Source: VRUE01 sp963745915
GTDB lineage: Bacteria; Actinomycetota; Thermoleophilia; Solirubrobacterales; 70-9
Assembly: GCA_963745915.1 (NCBI GenBank)
Contig: CAVUZA010000002.1
Span: forward strand, 2,418,001 to 2,482,000
Direction of reading: 5' to 3'
DNA length: 64,000 nt
Made by a program: the position numbers and the translations under genes. Shown here piece after piece: positions 32,770-41,851 of the stretch; the first letter of the stretch is position 1; the number at the start of each line of letters is the position of its first letter. The notes beneath the pieces are model-generated. The model saw only the letters and a list, made by a program, of their open reading frames with translations, had not been told where the DNA came from and ran no database searches.

Positions 32770-33213
32770 CTACTCCTCCGGTCCGAGTATGGCGTCGAGT
32801 ATCTGGCTGGTGTCCTCGAGGTCGAAGCTGGCGCGCAGGCGCTGGTCGATCTCGCCGCGGTCGGCGCCCGAGATCGCCAGCTGGGTGGCGAGCAGGCGGG
32901 CGCCGGCGGCGCCGGAGCGCGGCCCGGCGGGGCGCTCGGGGGCGGGCTCGACCGGCCGCAGGTGCGAGCCCGCGGGCGCCTCGCCGCCGGCCTCCAGGGC
33001 CGGGTCGAGCTCGTCGGCCAGCGCCCGCAGACGCTCGGCGACGATCCGGTCGGCGCGCTCGCCGGCCTCGGCCAGCCGCCGCTGGGCCTCCTGCTCGGCG
33101 TCGTCGATCACCTTGGCGGCGGCCTGCTCGGCCGCCTCGACGATCGCCGCCAGGCGCTCGGCGGTGCTCTTGGTCAGGGCGCGCGGCTCGGTTGGGCGCT
33201 TCTCGCTGCTCAT
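32770..33213 (-). CDS. Coiled-coil protein in the arginine operon
   Basis: 147 residues. A long charged helix (AAEQAAAKVIDDAEQEAQRR, then RADRIVAERLRALADELD; about 15-70) is followed by a Pro/Glu linker (SHLRPVEPAPERPAGPRSG) and a short helical C-terminal domain (LLATQLAISGADRGEIDQRL). The pattern resembles DivIVA/FtsH-like scaffold helices or regulators linking to the envelope, but no family can be fixed. Its ATG overlaps the argD stop (ATGA), so it is coupled to the arginine genes. Confidence 0.7.
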   Translation of the reverse strand: MSSEKRPTEPRALTKSTAERLAAIVEAAEQAAAKVIDDAEQEAQRRLAEAGERADRIVAERLRALADELDPALEAGGEAPAGSHLRPVEPAPERPAGPRSGAAGARLLATQLAISGADRGEIDQRLRASFDLEDTSQILDAILGPEE

Positions 33214-34400
33214 CGAGCCGCACAGCTTAGGAGCGCCTCGCCGATCTTGGCGGCGGCGGCGGCGATCTGGTCGGAATCGACCGTCAGCGGCGGCAGCAGG
33301 CGCACCGTGTCGGGACGCGGCACGTTGACGATCAGGCCGCGCTCGAGCAGCTCGGCGCCGAGCGCCGGGCCCTCGACCCCGTGCTCGAGGCCGACGCCCA
33401 GCATCAGGCCGCGGCCGCGGACCTCGCGCACGCCGTCGAGGCCGAGCAGCGCCTCGCGAAGGGCGGCGCCCCGCTCGCGGACGCCGCGCAGGAAGGCCGG
33501 GTCGTCGACGATCTCGAGCACCGCCAGGGCGGCGGCGCTGACCAGCGGGCCGCCGGCGAAAGTCGAGCCGTGGTCGCCGGGCTCGAGCAGCTCGCCGGCC
33601 TCCGGGGTGGCGATGCAGGCGCCGATCGGCAGGCCGCCGCCGAGCGCCTTGGCGCTGGTGATCAGGTCCGGCCGCACCGGGGTCTGCTGGTGGTCCCAGA
33701 GCGAGCCGGTCCGGCCGATCCCGGTCTGGATCTCGTCGAGGATCAGCAGCGCGCCGGCCTCGTCGCAGGCCTGGCGGGCGGCGAGCAGGGTCTCCTCGCT
33801 GAGCGGGTTGACCCCGGCCTCGCCCTGGATCGTCTCGATCAGGACGGCGGCGGTGCTCTCCCCCACCGCCTCGCGCAGCGCCTCGCCGTCGTCGAAGGGC
33901 ACAGCGCGGAAGCCGGGCAGCATCGGCCCCAGGGCCGGGTTGGCGGCGAGCGCCGGGGTCGCCGAGAGGGCGCCGTAGGTGCGGCCGTGGAAGTCGCCGG
34001 CGAAGCTGACGATCTCCGGCGCCTCGACCCCGCGCCGGTGGGCGTGCTTGCGGGCGATCTTGATCGCGCACTCGTTGGCCTCGGTGCCGGAGTTGGAGAA
34101 GAAGACGCGGCCGCCGAGGCTCGACCGCGAGAGGCGCTCGGCGAGGCGCACCATCGGCTCGGTGTAGAAGAGGTTGGAGGTGTGCATCAGCCGCCCGGCC
34201 TGCTCGCGCACGGCCTCGACCACGGCCGGGTTGCAGTGGCCGACCGAGCAGACCGAGATCCCGGCGAGGAAGTCGAGGTACTCCCTGCCCTCGGCGTCCC
34301 AGAGCAGGGCTCCCTCGCCGCGGACGAACTCGACCGGGGCACGCCTGTAGGTGCGCATCAGGTAGCGCTGCTCCAGCGACTGCAGGTCGGTCAGGTTCAC
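33210..34400 (-). CDS. argD: Acetylornithine aminotransferase
   Basis: 396 residues. PLP enzyme converting N-acetylglutamate semialdehyde to N-acetylornithine. Class III aminotransferase features: GEGALLWDAEGREYLDFLAG, GRVFFSNSGTEANECAIKIA, ALLILDEIQTGIGRTGSLWD and the PLP lysine in PDLITSAKALGGGLPIGA. Start ATG 34400 overlaps the argB stop (ATGA). Part of the tightly overlapping argC-argJ-argB-argD operon. Confidence 0.96.
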   Translation of the reverse strand: MNLTDLQSLEQRYLMRTYRRAPVEFVRGEGALLWDAEGREYLDFLAGISVCSVGHCNPAVVEAVREQAGRLMHTSNLFYTEPMVRLAERLSRSSLGGRVFFSNSGTEANECAIKIARKHAHRRGVEAPEIVSFAGDFHGRTYGALSATPALAANPALGPMLPGFRAVPFDDGEALREAVGESTAAVLIETIQGEAGVNPLSEETLLAARQACDEAGALLILDEIQTGIGRTGSLWDHQQTPVRPDLITSAKALGGGLPIGACIATPEAGELLEPGDHGSTFAGGPLVSAAALAVLEIVDDPAFLRGVRERGAALREALLGLDGVREVRGRGLMLGVGLEHGVEGPALGAELLERGLIVNVPRPDTVRLLPPLTVDSDQIAAAAAKIGEALLSCAAR

Positions 34401-35236
34401 GGCACCACCATCGTGCCGATGCCGGCGTCGGTGAACAGCTCGAGCAGCAGCGAGTGCGGCTGGCGGCCGTCGATGATGTGGGCCGAGCCGGCGCCGCCGC
34501 GGACCGCGTCGAGGCAGGCCTGCAGCTTCGGCCGCATGCCGCCCTCGATCCCGCCCAGGCGGCCCTCGACCTCGCCCACCGTGGCGCGGCTGATCAGCGA
34601 GCCGGGGTCCTCGGCCTCGGCGCGCCAGCCCTCGACGTCGGTGAGGAAGATCGCCTTGTGGGCGCCGAGCGCGGCGGCGACCTTGCCGGCCGCCTCGTCG
34701 GCGTTGACGTTGTAGGACTGGCCGGCGCGGTCGGAGGCGGCCGAGGCGATCACCGGGATGTAGTCGGCGGCGATGTGGTTGAGGACGTCGACGTCGACCC
34801 GCTCGATCGAGCCGACGAAGCCGACCTCCTCGGCGTTGGCGACCGGCGCCACCTCGAACAGGGTGCCGTCCTCGCCGGAGAGGCCGACCGCCGGCTGACC
34901 ATGGCGGTTGAGGCGCTGGACGATGTCGGAGTTGAGCTTGCCGAGCAGGACCATCTTCGCCACCTCGACCGTCTCCGCGTCGGAGACGCGCAGGCCGTGG
35001 TGGAAGCGGACCTCCATCCCCAGCCGCTGCATGTACTCGCTGATCTCCGGCCCGCCGCCGTGGACGACGACCGGGTTGAGGCCGACGTACTTGAGCAGGA
35101 CGACGTCGGTGGCGAAGGCCTCGCGCAGCTCCTCCTCGCGCATCGCGGCGCCGCCGTACTTGATCACCACGGTGCGGCCGTGGAACTCCCTGATGTAGGG
35201 AAGCGCCTCGAGCAGGGTGTCGACGTGGGCTGCCAT
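34397..35236 (-). CDS. argB: Acetylglutamate kinase
   Basis: 279 residues. It phosphorylates N-acetylglutamate, the second and usually feedback-regulated arginine step. Amino-acid-kinase motifs: VVIKYGGAAMREEELREAF, VVVHGGGPEISEYMQRLGM, GKLNSDIVQRLNRHGQPAVG, YNVNADEAAGKVAAALGAHK and LGGIEGGMRPKLQACLDA. The N-terminal helix (HVDTLLEALPYIREF) is the type that forms the arginine-sensitive hexamer in related enzymes. Start ATG 35236. Confidence 0.96.
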   Translation of the reverse strand: MAAHVDTLLEALPYIREFHGRTVVIKYGGAAMREEELREAFATDVVLLKYVGLNPVVVHGGGPEISEYMQRLGMEVRFHHGLRVSDAETVEVAKMVLLGKLNSDIVQRLNRHGQPAVGLSGEDGTLFEVAPVANAEEVGFVGSIERVDVDVLNHIAADYIPVIASAASDRAGQSYNVNADEAAGKVAAALGAHKAIFLTDVEGWRAEAEDPGSLISRATVGEVEGRLGGIEGGMRPKLQACLDAVRGGAGSAHIIDGRQPHSLLLELFTDAGIGTMVVP

Positions 35237-35243
35237 CGCTCTC

Positions 35244-36396
35244 CTAGGTCGTGTATTCGCCGTTGATCCGCACGTACTCGTAGCCGAGGTCGGAGAACCA
35301 GACGTGGGCGGCGTGCTCGCCGCGCGCCAGCCGCAGGCCGATCTCGGCCTCGGCGTCCTCGCCGCCGAGCGAGGCCGAGTCGATCGAGTCGGCGCCGATC
35401 TCCTCCAGGTCCTCGCCGGCCAGGGCCATGCCCGCGGCCTGGGCGATCCGGCCCCAGTTGGGGTCGCGGCCGAAGAGCGCCGTCTTGACCAGGGGCGAGT
35501 TGGCGATCGCCCGCGCGACCCGCTCGGCCTCGGCGGCGCTGGCGGCGCCCTCGACCCCGACCCGGCCGACCCGGGTCGAGCCCTCGCCGTCGGCGACCAC
35601 CTCGAGCGCCAGGCTGCAGGAGGATGGCCTCGAGCAGGCCCTCGGGCAGCGGCGCGCCGGCGGCGCCGGTCGCCTGCAGCAGCACGGTGTCGTTGGTGCT
35701 CATCTGGCCGTCGACCGTGATCCGCTCGAAGGAGGCGTCGCTGGCGGCGCGCAGGGCGGCGTCGGGGTCGGCGACGACGGCGTCGGTCTGGACGAAGCAG
35801 AGCATCGTCGCCATGTTCGGCTGGATCATGCCGCCGCCCTTCGCCTGGGCGGAGACGGTCACGCCGCCGGCCCGCACCGTGCAGCGCTTCGGCCAGCGGT
35901 CGGTGGTCAGGATCGCGTCGGAGAAGGCGGCGGCGCCGTCCGCGGCGAGCGAGCCGGTCGCCTCGCCGATCCCCGCCAGCACGGCCTCGACCGGCAGCGG
36001 CACGCCGATCACGCCGGTCTCGGCGACGGCGACCGTCTGCGGCCGCAGCCCGAGCCGCGAGGCCGTCTCGTCGCACATCGCGACCGCGTCGGCGTAGCCC
36101 TGCTCGCCGGTCTCGGCGTTGGCGTTGCCGGCGTTGACCACGGCGGCGCGGATCGCGCCGCGCTCGCAGCGCTTGCGGCAGACCCGCACCGGCGCCGCGG
36201 CGGAGGCGTTGCGGGTCAGCAGCAGCGCCGAGGAGACGTCCTCCTCGTCGCAGACCAGCACGCCGACGTCGGTCTTGCCGCCGCCCTTCAGCCCGCAGTG
36301 CGCCGCCCCGGCCCGGAAGCCCGGCGCCAGCCGCGCCGGGTCGAGCTCCTCGACCCCGGGGGGCGCCTGCACCCAGCGCGACTTGAAGAAGGTCAT
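35244..36396 (-). CDS. argJ: Bifunctional ornithine acetyltransferase/N-acetylglutamate synthase, frameshifted
   Basis: ArgJ recycles the acetyl group from acetylornithine to glutamate. The N-terminal part is normal (FRAGAAHCGLKGGGKTDVGV, then the self-cleavage site AKGGGMIQPNMATMLCFVQT). After EGLLEAILLQ the frame shifts. The remaining third (VVADGEGSTRVGRVGVEG, SPLVKTALFGRDPNWGRIAQ, ending YEYVRINGEYTT) is one frame over and ends at 35244. Removing one base near 35613 restores a standard protein of about 384 residues. Start ATG 36396 overlaps the argC stop (ATGA). Like folD, this looks like an indel error, though true decay cannot be excluded. Confidence 0.9.
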
Positions 36397-37424
36397 GCGA
36401 GCCCCTCCGTCTCGTCGAGGCCGAGCATCAGGTTGAGGTTCTGCACGCCCTGGCCGGAGGCGCCCTTCCAGAGGTTGTCGATCGCCGAGAAGGCCAGCAC
36501 CCGACCGCGCTCCTCGACCGTGACGTAGACGTGGCACTCGTTGGTGTCGCGCACGGCGCGCAGGTTGGGGGGCCCGTCGAGCACGCGGACAAAGGGCTCG
36601 CCGGCGTAGCGCTCGCGGTAGAGCGCCTGCACCTCCTCCTTCGGCAGGGGCTCCGAGAGCTGGGCGAAGCAGGTGGCCAGCTCGCCCTGGTCGAGCGGCA
36701 GCAGGTGCGGCACGAAGGTCACCGGCGCCGGGCTGCCCAGCGCCGCCAGCTCCTGCTCGGTCTCGGGCCGGTGCCTGTGGCCCTCGGTCTTGTAGGGAAA
36801 GGCGTTCTCCGTCATCGCGCTGAAGTGGACGGCGTCGTCGCTGCTGCGGCCGTAGCCCGACGTGCCCTGCATCGCGGCGACGAAGACCTCGCTCAGCAGC
36901 CCCTTCTCGGCCAGCGGCGCCAGCGCCAGGACCGAGGCGGTCGGGTAGCAGCCGGGGGTGGCGACCAGCTTCGCCTCGCGCAGCTCGTCGCGGTAGAGCT
37001 CGGTGAGGCCGTAGACGGCGGTGCCGAACAGCTCGGGCGCGCCGTGCTCGCCGTACCAGCGCTCGTAGGTGGCGAGGTCGCGCAGGCGGAAGTCGGCGGA
37101 GAGGTCGACCACCAGCACCCCGGCGGAACGCAGAGCGGCGACCGTCGGCGCCGCCGCGCCGTGCGGGTAGGCGACGATCGCCGCGTCGATTCCCTCGATC
37201 CGGTCGAGGTCGATCTCGGTCAGCTCGAGCGGCACTCGGTAGCGCGGGTAGAGCCGGTCGAGCCGGGTGCCGGCGTCGCTGCGCGAGGTGACCGCGACCA
37301 GCTCCAGGCGCGGGTGGCGCCAGACGATCTGCGCGGCGAGCGCCCCGGTGAAGCCGGAGGCGCCGGCGACCAGGACCCGCGCCGCGGGCTCACCGGACAG
37401 CGGCTGTGCGATCCGCTCAGCCAC
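36393..37424 (-). CDS. argC: N-acetyl-gamma-glutamyl-phosphate reductase
   Basis: 343 residues. NADPH-dependent reduction of acetylglutamyl phosphate. Rossmann start RVLVAGASGFTGALAAQIVW, DAAIVAYPHGAAAPTVAAL, the catalytic Cys in VATPGCYPTASVLALAPL, and FVPHLLPLDQGELATCF. The C-terminal NLWKGASGQGVQNLNLMLGL is diagnostic. First gene of argCJBD; its start (ATG 37424) overlaps the end of pheT by 8 bp. Confidence 0.96.
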   Translation of the reverse strand: MAERIAQPLSGEPAARVLVAGASGFTGALAAQIVWRHPRLELVAVTSRSDAGTRLDRLYPRYRVPLELTEIDLDRIEGIDAAIVAYPHGAAAPTVAALRSAGVLVVDLSADFRLRDLATYERWYGEHGAPELFGTAVYGLTELYRDELREAKLVATPGCYPTASVLALAPLAEKGLLSEVFVAAMQGTSGYGRSSDDAVHFSAMTENAFPYKTEGHRHRPETEQELAALGSPAPVTFVPHLLPLDQGELATCFAQLSEPLPKEEVQALYRERYAGEPFVRVLDGPPNLRAVRDTNECHVYVTVEERGRVLAFSAIDNLWKGASGQGVQNLNLMLGLDETEGLA

Positions 37425-39900
37425 GCAGCGACCCCCCGATCTGCGCCAGGCCGGACTCGATCGCCGCCCGCCGCTCGGCGACCTCCTCGTCGGTCAAGGT
37501 GCGGTCGGCGGCGCGGAACTCGAGCCGCAGGGCGAGGCTCTTGTTGCCCTCCCCCACCTGCTCGCCCTCGTAGAGGTCGAAGACCCGGGCGCCGCGCAGC
37601 AGCTCGCCGCCGGCGGCGAGCACCGTCTCCCGCACCGTCTCGGCCGAGACCTCGGCCGGGGCGACGACGGCGATGTCCTGGTTGACCGCCGGGAAGCCGG
37701 TCACGTCCTCGAAGGTCTCCTCGCCGGCGCCGGCCGCGGCGAGCAGCGGCGCCAGGTCGATTTCGAAGCCGGCCGCCGCCTCCAGGTCCCACTCGCGGGC
37801 GACGAGCGGGTGCAGCTCGCCGATCCAGCCGGCCGGCTCCCCGCCCGCGCCGACGGCGGCCGAGCGCCCCGGGTGCAGGAACGGCTCCTCGGCAGGCGCG
37901 AAGGAGAGCGCCGCGCCGAGCTGCCCGGCCAGCGCCTCCAGCACCCCCTTGAGCGCGAAGAAGTCGGCCGGCTCGCCCGCGCCGCGCCACGAGGCCGGCG
38001 CCAGCGCCCCGGTGGCGAGCGCCGCCACCCGGTGCGGCTCATAACACGGCGCCGCCCGCTCCCCCGCAAAACCCCCGCCGACGGGCCTAGATGTCGCCTG
38101 CTGGGCAACATTTAGGCCCGTCGGCGGGGAGGGGAGGTAGACGCGGGCGGACTCAAAGAGGGCGACGGAGGCGGCGCCGTGGGCCTGGTTGCGCCGGGCG
38201 ACGTCGAGCAGGCTGCCGAGCACCGTGGTCCGCATCGCGGACTGGTCCTCGGAGAGCGGGTTGGCGAGGACGACCGGGTTGGCGCGCGGGTCCTCGGCGG
38301 CGATCCGCAGCCGGGCCGGCTCGCCGGGGTCGGTGAAGCTCCAGCCGACGACTTCGTCGAAGCCGAGGTCGCGCAGCGTGTCCTCGGCCCGCCGCCGCAG
38401 GCGCTGGTCGCGGCTGAGGCCGCCGGCCTGGCCGGCGCTCGCCGGCAGCGTGCTGGGCAGGTGGCGGTCGAGTCCGTGGACGCGGGCGACCTCCTCGATC
38501 AGGTCGACCTCGCGGGTGACGTCGTAGTGGCGGTCGGGCGGCACGCCGACCTCGAGGTCGGCGCCGGCGGCCTCGACCGCGAAGCCGAGCCGCTCCAGGT
38601 AGGCGGCCTGGTCGGCCTGCGGGATCGCCATCCCGAGCAGGCCCTCGACCCGCTCGCCGCGCAGGGTCAGCCGCCGCGGCGCCGGCGGATCGGCGGCGAC
38701 GTCGATCGTCCCCGGCACCAGCTTCGCCCCGCAGAGCTCGACCATCAGCCGCGAGGCGATCCGCTGCGCCCGCAGGCAGAGCTCCGGGTGCAGCTGCTTC
38801 TCGAAGCGCGAGGAGGCCTCCGAGCGCAGCGAGAGCTGGCGCGAGGTGCGCAGGATGTTGGTCCCGTTCCAGCACGCCACCTCGAGCAGGACGCTGGTCG
38901 TCTCCGCCGAGACCTCGGAGGTCTGGCCGCCCATGATCCCGGCGATCCCCGAGGGGCCGTTGCGGTCGCAGACCAGGACCGTCTCGGCGTCGAAGCTGCG
39001 CTCGACCCCGTCGAGCGTCGTCATCGCCTCGCCCGCGGCGGCGGCGCGGACGGTCAGCGCCCCGTCGGGGACCTCATCCAGGTCGAAGGCGTGCAGGGGC
39101 TGGGCGGTGAGCAGCATCGCGTAGTTGGTGATGTCGACCACGTTGTTGATCGGCCGCTGGCCGGCGGCGGCGAGGCGGGCCTGCAGCCAGGCCGGCGAGG
39201 GGGCGATGGTGACGTCGGTGAAGACGCGGGCAGTGAAGCGTGGGCAGAGCTCGGGCACGTCGACCGCTACGGAGGCGTAGTCGCCGACCTCACCCTCGCC
39301 CTCGGCGGCGGCGTCCTCGGCCCAGGGCTCGGGCGCCAGCGGCGCGCCGGCGATCGCGTGGACCTCGCGGGCGACGCCGTAGACGCCGAAGCAGTCGACC
39401 CGGTTCGGGGTCACCTCCAGCTCCAGCACCGGCTCGGCCAGCGGCAGCACCTCGGCCAGCGGCGTACCCGGCTCGAGGCCGTCGCCGGCGAGGACCATGA
39501 TCCCCTCGGGGCTCTCGCCCAGCTCCAGCTCCGCCGCCGAGCAGATCATCCCGCTCGACTCGACGCCGCGCAGCTTCGCCTTGCCGATCTTCATGCCGCC
39601 GGGCAGCACCGCGCCCGGCAGCGCCACCGGCACGGCCTGGCCGGCGGCGACGTTGGGGGCGCCGCAGACGATCGTCCGCTCGCCGTCGCCGGCGTCCACG
39701 TCGCAGACGCGCAGCCGGTCGGCGTTGGGGTGCGGCTCGGCGCTCAGCACCCTGCCGACGACGAAGCCCTCGGCGCTCGGCGGGCCGAGGTGGCCGACCC
39801 GCTCGACCTCGGTGCCGGTCATCGCCAGGCGCTCGGCCAGCTCGCCCGACTCGATGCCGGGGTCGCAGTACTCGCGCAGCCAGGAGTACGGGACCCTCAT
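37417..39900 (-). CDS. pheT: Phenylalanyl-tRNA synthetase beta subunit, with an in-frame palindrome-encoded insert
   Basis: 827 residues. Domains in order: tRNA-binding EMAP-like domain (VVGRVLSAEPHPNADRLRVC, IVCGAPNVAAGQAVPVALPG), B3/B4 editing domain, B5, the core catalytic-like domain (RSEASSRFEKQLHPELCLRA, EDQSAMRTTVLGSLLDVA), and a C-terminal anticodon-binding domain (YEGEQVGEGNKSLALRLEF). About residues 591-609 are encoded by palindrome B2 (38073-38129). They read PTGLNVAQQATSRPVGG and are absent from the usual family pattern, between VALFESARVYLPS and the CYEPHRVAAL segment. 57 bp keeps the frame. Confidence 0.95.
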   Translation of the reverse strand: MRVPYSWLREYCDPGIESGELAERLAMTGTEVERVGHLGPPSAEGFVVGRVLSAEPHPNADRLRVCDVDAGDGERTIVCGAPNVAAGQAVPVALPGAVLPGGMKIGKAKLRGVESSGMICSAAELELGESPEGIMVLAGDGLEPGTPLAEVLPLAEPVLELEVTPNRVDCFGVYGVAREVHAIAGAPLAPEPWAEDAAAEGEGEVGDYASVAVDVPELCPRFTARVFTDVTIAPSPAWLQARLAAAGQRPINNVVDITNYAMLLTAQPLHAFDLDEVPDGALTVRAAAAGEAMTTLDGVERSFDAETVLVCDRNGPSGIAGIMGGQTSEVSAETTSVLLEVACWNGTNILRTSRQLSLRSEASSRFEKQLHPELCLRAQRIASRLMVELCGAKLVPGTIDVAADPPAPRRLTLRGERVEGLLGMAIPQADQAAYLERLGFAVEAAGADLEVGVPPDRHYDVTREVDLIEEVARVHGLDRHLPSTLPASAGQAGGLSRDQRLRRRAEDTLRDLGFDEVVGWSFTDPGEPARLRIAAEDPRANPVVLANPLSEDQSAMRTTVLGSLLDVARRNQAHGAASVALFESARVYLPSPPTGLNVAQQATSRPVGGGFAGERAAPCYEPHRVAALATGALAPASWRGAGEPADFFALKGVLEALAGQLGAALSFAPAEEPFLHPGRSAAVGAGGEPAGWIGELHPLVAREWDLEAAAGFEIDLAPLLAAAGAGEETFEDVTGFPAVNQDIAVVAPAEVSAETVRETVLAAGGELLRGARVFDLYEGEQVGEGNKSLALRLEFRAADRTLTDEEVAERRAAIESGLAQIGGSLRG
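38073..38129. repeat. Palindromic repeat, family B, copy 2 (in frame in pheT)
   Basis: Perfect 17-bp arms CCCCGCCGACGGGCCTA (38073-38089) and complement (38113-38129) around a 23-nt centre with ATGT...ACAT. 57 bp long, a multiple of three, inside an essential gene. The minus strand, which is coding here, translates to PTGLNV...RPVGG. The same peptide pattern can be read from copies 1 and 3 in the matching orientation. Confidence 0.88.
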
Positions 39901-39962
39901 GTCAGGGACCTCGCCATGCTCCGCTCACGCAGAATCAGATATGGACGTTCGCTCCGCATGGC

Positions 39963-41036
39963 TCAGAGGAACTGCTCCAGGACGCGCACGTCGTTGTCGA
40001 AGAAGCGGCGCAGGTCGGGGACGCCGTGGCGCAGCATCGCGATCCGCTCGACCCCCATGCCGAAGGCGAAGCCCTGCACGCGCTCGGGGTCATAGCCGTT
40101 GGCCTCGACGAAGCCGAGCACGTTGGGGTCGACCATGCCGGCGCCGCCGACCTCGATCCAGCCGATCCCCTTGCAGAGGTTGCAGCGCTCGCCGCCGGCC
40201 AGGGCGCCCGTCCCCTCGCACTGGAAGCAGGAGACGTCGAACTCGACGCTGGGCTCGGTGAAGGGGAAGAAGTGCGGCCGCATGCGGGCCTCGCGACCGG
40301 CGCCGAAGATCGCGCTGAGCATCTCGGTCAGCGTCCCCTGCAGGTCGGCGAGCGTGATCCCCTCGCCGATCGCCAGCCCCTCGACCTGGTGGAACATCGG
40401 GCTGTGGGTGGCGTCGGAGTCGCGCCGGTAGACCTTGCCCGGGGCGATCATGAAGATCGGCGGCGGCTGGGCCTCCATGCTGCGGACCTGGACCGGCGAG
40501 GTGTGGGTGCGCAGCAGCACCTCGGGGTCGGACTGGACGTAGAAGGTGTCCTGCAGCATCCGCGCCGGGTGGCCGGGCGGGTGGTTGAGCGCGGTGAAGT
40601 TGTAGTAGTCGTGCTCGACCTCGGGACCCTCCATCACCCGGTAGCCGAGGCCGACCATCGTGTCCTCGATCTGGCGCGTGGTGCGGGTGATCAGGTGGGT
40701 GTGGCCGACGGGCCGCGGCGGCGCCCCGGGCAGGGTGACGTCGACGCGGTCCTCCGCCAGGCGAGCCTCGAGCTCGCCGGCGTCGAGCGCCGCGCCGCGC
40801 GCCTCGATCAGCGCTTCCAGCTCCTTGCGCGCCCGGTTCGCGGCGGAGCCGACCGCACCCCGTTCCTCAGCGGGCAGCTCGGCGATGCCGCGCAGGATCG
40901 AGGTCAGCTCGGCCTTGCGGCCGAGGTGGCGGACCCGCAGCTGCTCGAGCTCGGCGCTACCCGGCGCGGCCTCGATCTGCGCCGCGGCCTCGCCCCTGAT
41001 CCGCTCGATCCGGTCGACCCCTCCCTCAGTTGCCAT
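39963..41036 (-). CDS. pheS: Phenylalanyl-tRNA synthetase alpha subunit
   Basis: 357 residues, class II synthetase core. Motifs: GHTHLITRTTRQIEDTMVGL, MEGPEVEHDYYNFTALNHPP, DTFYVQSDPEVLLRTHTSPV, motif 2 YRRDSDATHSPMFHQVEGLA, and motif 3 FAFGMGVERIAMLRHGVPDL. A Cys set (FQCEGTG...RCNLCKGIGWIEVGGAGMV, split here) is normal. The N-terminal coiled coil binds tRNA. It is upstream of pheT with a 62-bp gap. Confidence 0.97.
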   Translation of the reverse strand: MATEGGVDRIERIRGEAAAQIEAAPGSAELEQLRVRHLGRKAELTSILRGIAELPAEERGAVGSAANRARKELEALIEARGAALDAGELEARLAEDRVDVTLPGAPPRPVGHTHLITRTTRQIEDTMVGLGYRVMEGPEVEHDYYNFTALNHPPGHPARMLQDTFYVQSDPEVLLRTHTSPVQVRSMEAQPPPIFMIAPGKVYRRDSDATHSPMFHQVEGLAIGEGITLADLQGTLTEMLSAIFGAGREARMRPHFFPFTEPSVEFDVSCFQCEGTGALAGGERCNLCKGIGWIEVGGAGMVDPNVLGFVEANGYDPERVQGFAFGMGVERIAMLRHGVPDLRRFFDNDVRVLEQFL

Positions 41037-41745
41037 CAGCGGCCTCCGGCATGGCGGGCGACGATATCCGCTCGGCGCAGATCGCGGCGACGGCGGCGAC
41101 GTTGAGCGACTCGGCGCCGCCGGGGCGCAGCGGGATCGTCACCCGCGCGTCGCAGGCGGCGAGGACCGCGGCCGGCAGGCCCTCGCGCTCGGCGCCGAGG
41201 CAGACGGTGGCGACGCCGTCCAGCGCCGCTGTCGCCTCGCCGCCGTGGGCGAGCAGCGCGGCGCGCGGCGCCGGCGTCTCCTCCACCCCGCCGCGGGCCG
41301 GCGGCCGGGCGAGGACCGAGCCCATGCTGGCCCGCACCGCCTTCGGCGAGAAGGGGTCGGCGCAGTCGGGACCGAGGACGACGGTGCCGCCGAGCAGGGC
41401 GTGCGCGGTGCGGACGATCGCGCCGACGTTGCCGGGGTCGCCGACCCCGTGCAGATAGACGCAGGGCCCGCCGCCGGGCTCGGCCCAGCGCCGCGGCCAG
41501 ACGGCGATCGCCCGCGTGCCCGAGCCGAGCGCCGAGACCGCGGCGAGCAGCTCGGGCTCGACCTCCTCGCCGGCCAGGCCGCTGCCGGCGGCGACGAGGA
41601 CGAAGCGCGGCCGCAGGCCGGCGGCGAGCCCCGCCTCGAGCAGGTCCTCGCCCTCGCTGAGGAAGGACTCCTCGCGCTCGCGGTGCTTGCGCTCGTGCAG
41701 CTTGCGCACCAGCTTCAGCTTCTCGTTTTGGGGGCTCTCGATCAT
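41026..41745 (-). CDS. TrmH/SpoU-family RNA 2'-O-methyltransferase
   Basis: 239 residues. SPOUT methyltransferase that methylates ribose in rRNA or tRNA using SAM. N-terminal substrate-binding helix (IESPQNEKLKLVRKLHERKH), then GVGDPGNVGAIVRTAHALLG (motif 1), GSVLARPP, VCLGAEREGLPAAVLAACDA (motif 2) and PLRPGGAESLNVAAVAAICA (motif 3). Usually found next to rplT/pheS as here. The exact target nucleotide cannot be told. It overlaps the pheS start by 11 bp. Confidence 0.93.
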   Translation of the reverse strand: MIESPQNEKLKLVRKLHERKHREREESFLSEGEDLLEAGLAAGLRPRFVLVAAGSGLAGEEVEPELLAAVSALGSGTRAIAVWPRRWAEPGGGPCVYLHGVGDPGNVGAIVRTAHALLGGTVVLGPDCADPFSPKAVRASMGSVLARPPARGGVEETPAPRAALLAHGGEATAALDGVATVCLGAEREGLPAAVLAACDARVTIPLRPGGAESLNVAAVAAICAERISSPAMPEAADGN

Positions 41746-41799
41746 CTCGGTCCGGTTCGGCTATCTGTGTTCTCTTCGGTCGTTTCTTCTCCTGGAACG

Positions 41800-41826
41800 A
41801 AAAAGCGGGCCGTTAGACGGCCCGCC
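41800..41826 (-). terminator. Rho-independent terminator after rplT
   Basis: On the minus strand a GCGGGCCGT-CTA-ACGGCCCGC hairpin is followed by TTTTTCG. It lies 26 bp after the rplT stop, at the end of the rpmI-rplT transcript. It is the clearest intrinsic terminator in the window. Confidence 0.9.
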
Positions 41827-41851
41827 CGGGAAGAGGAGATGTGGCTGCCGG

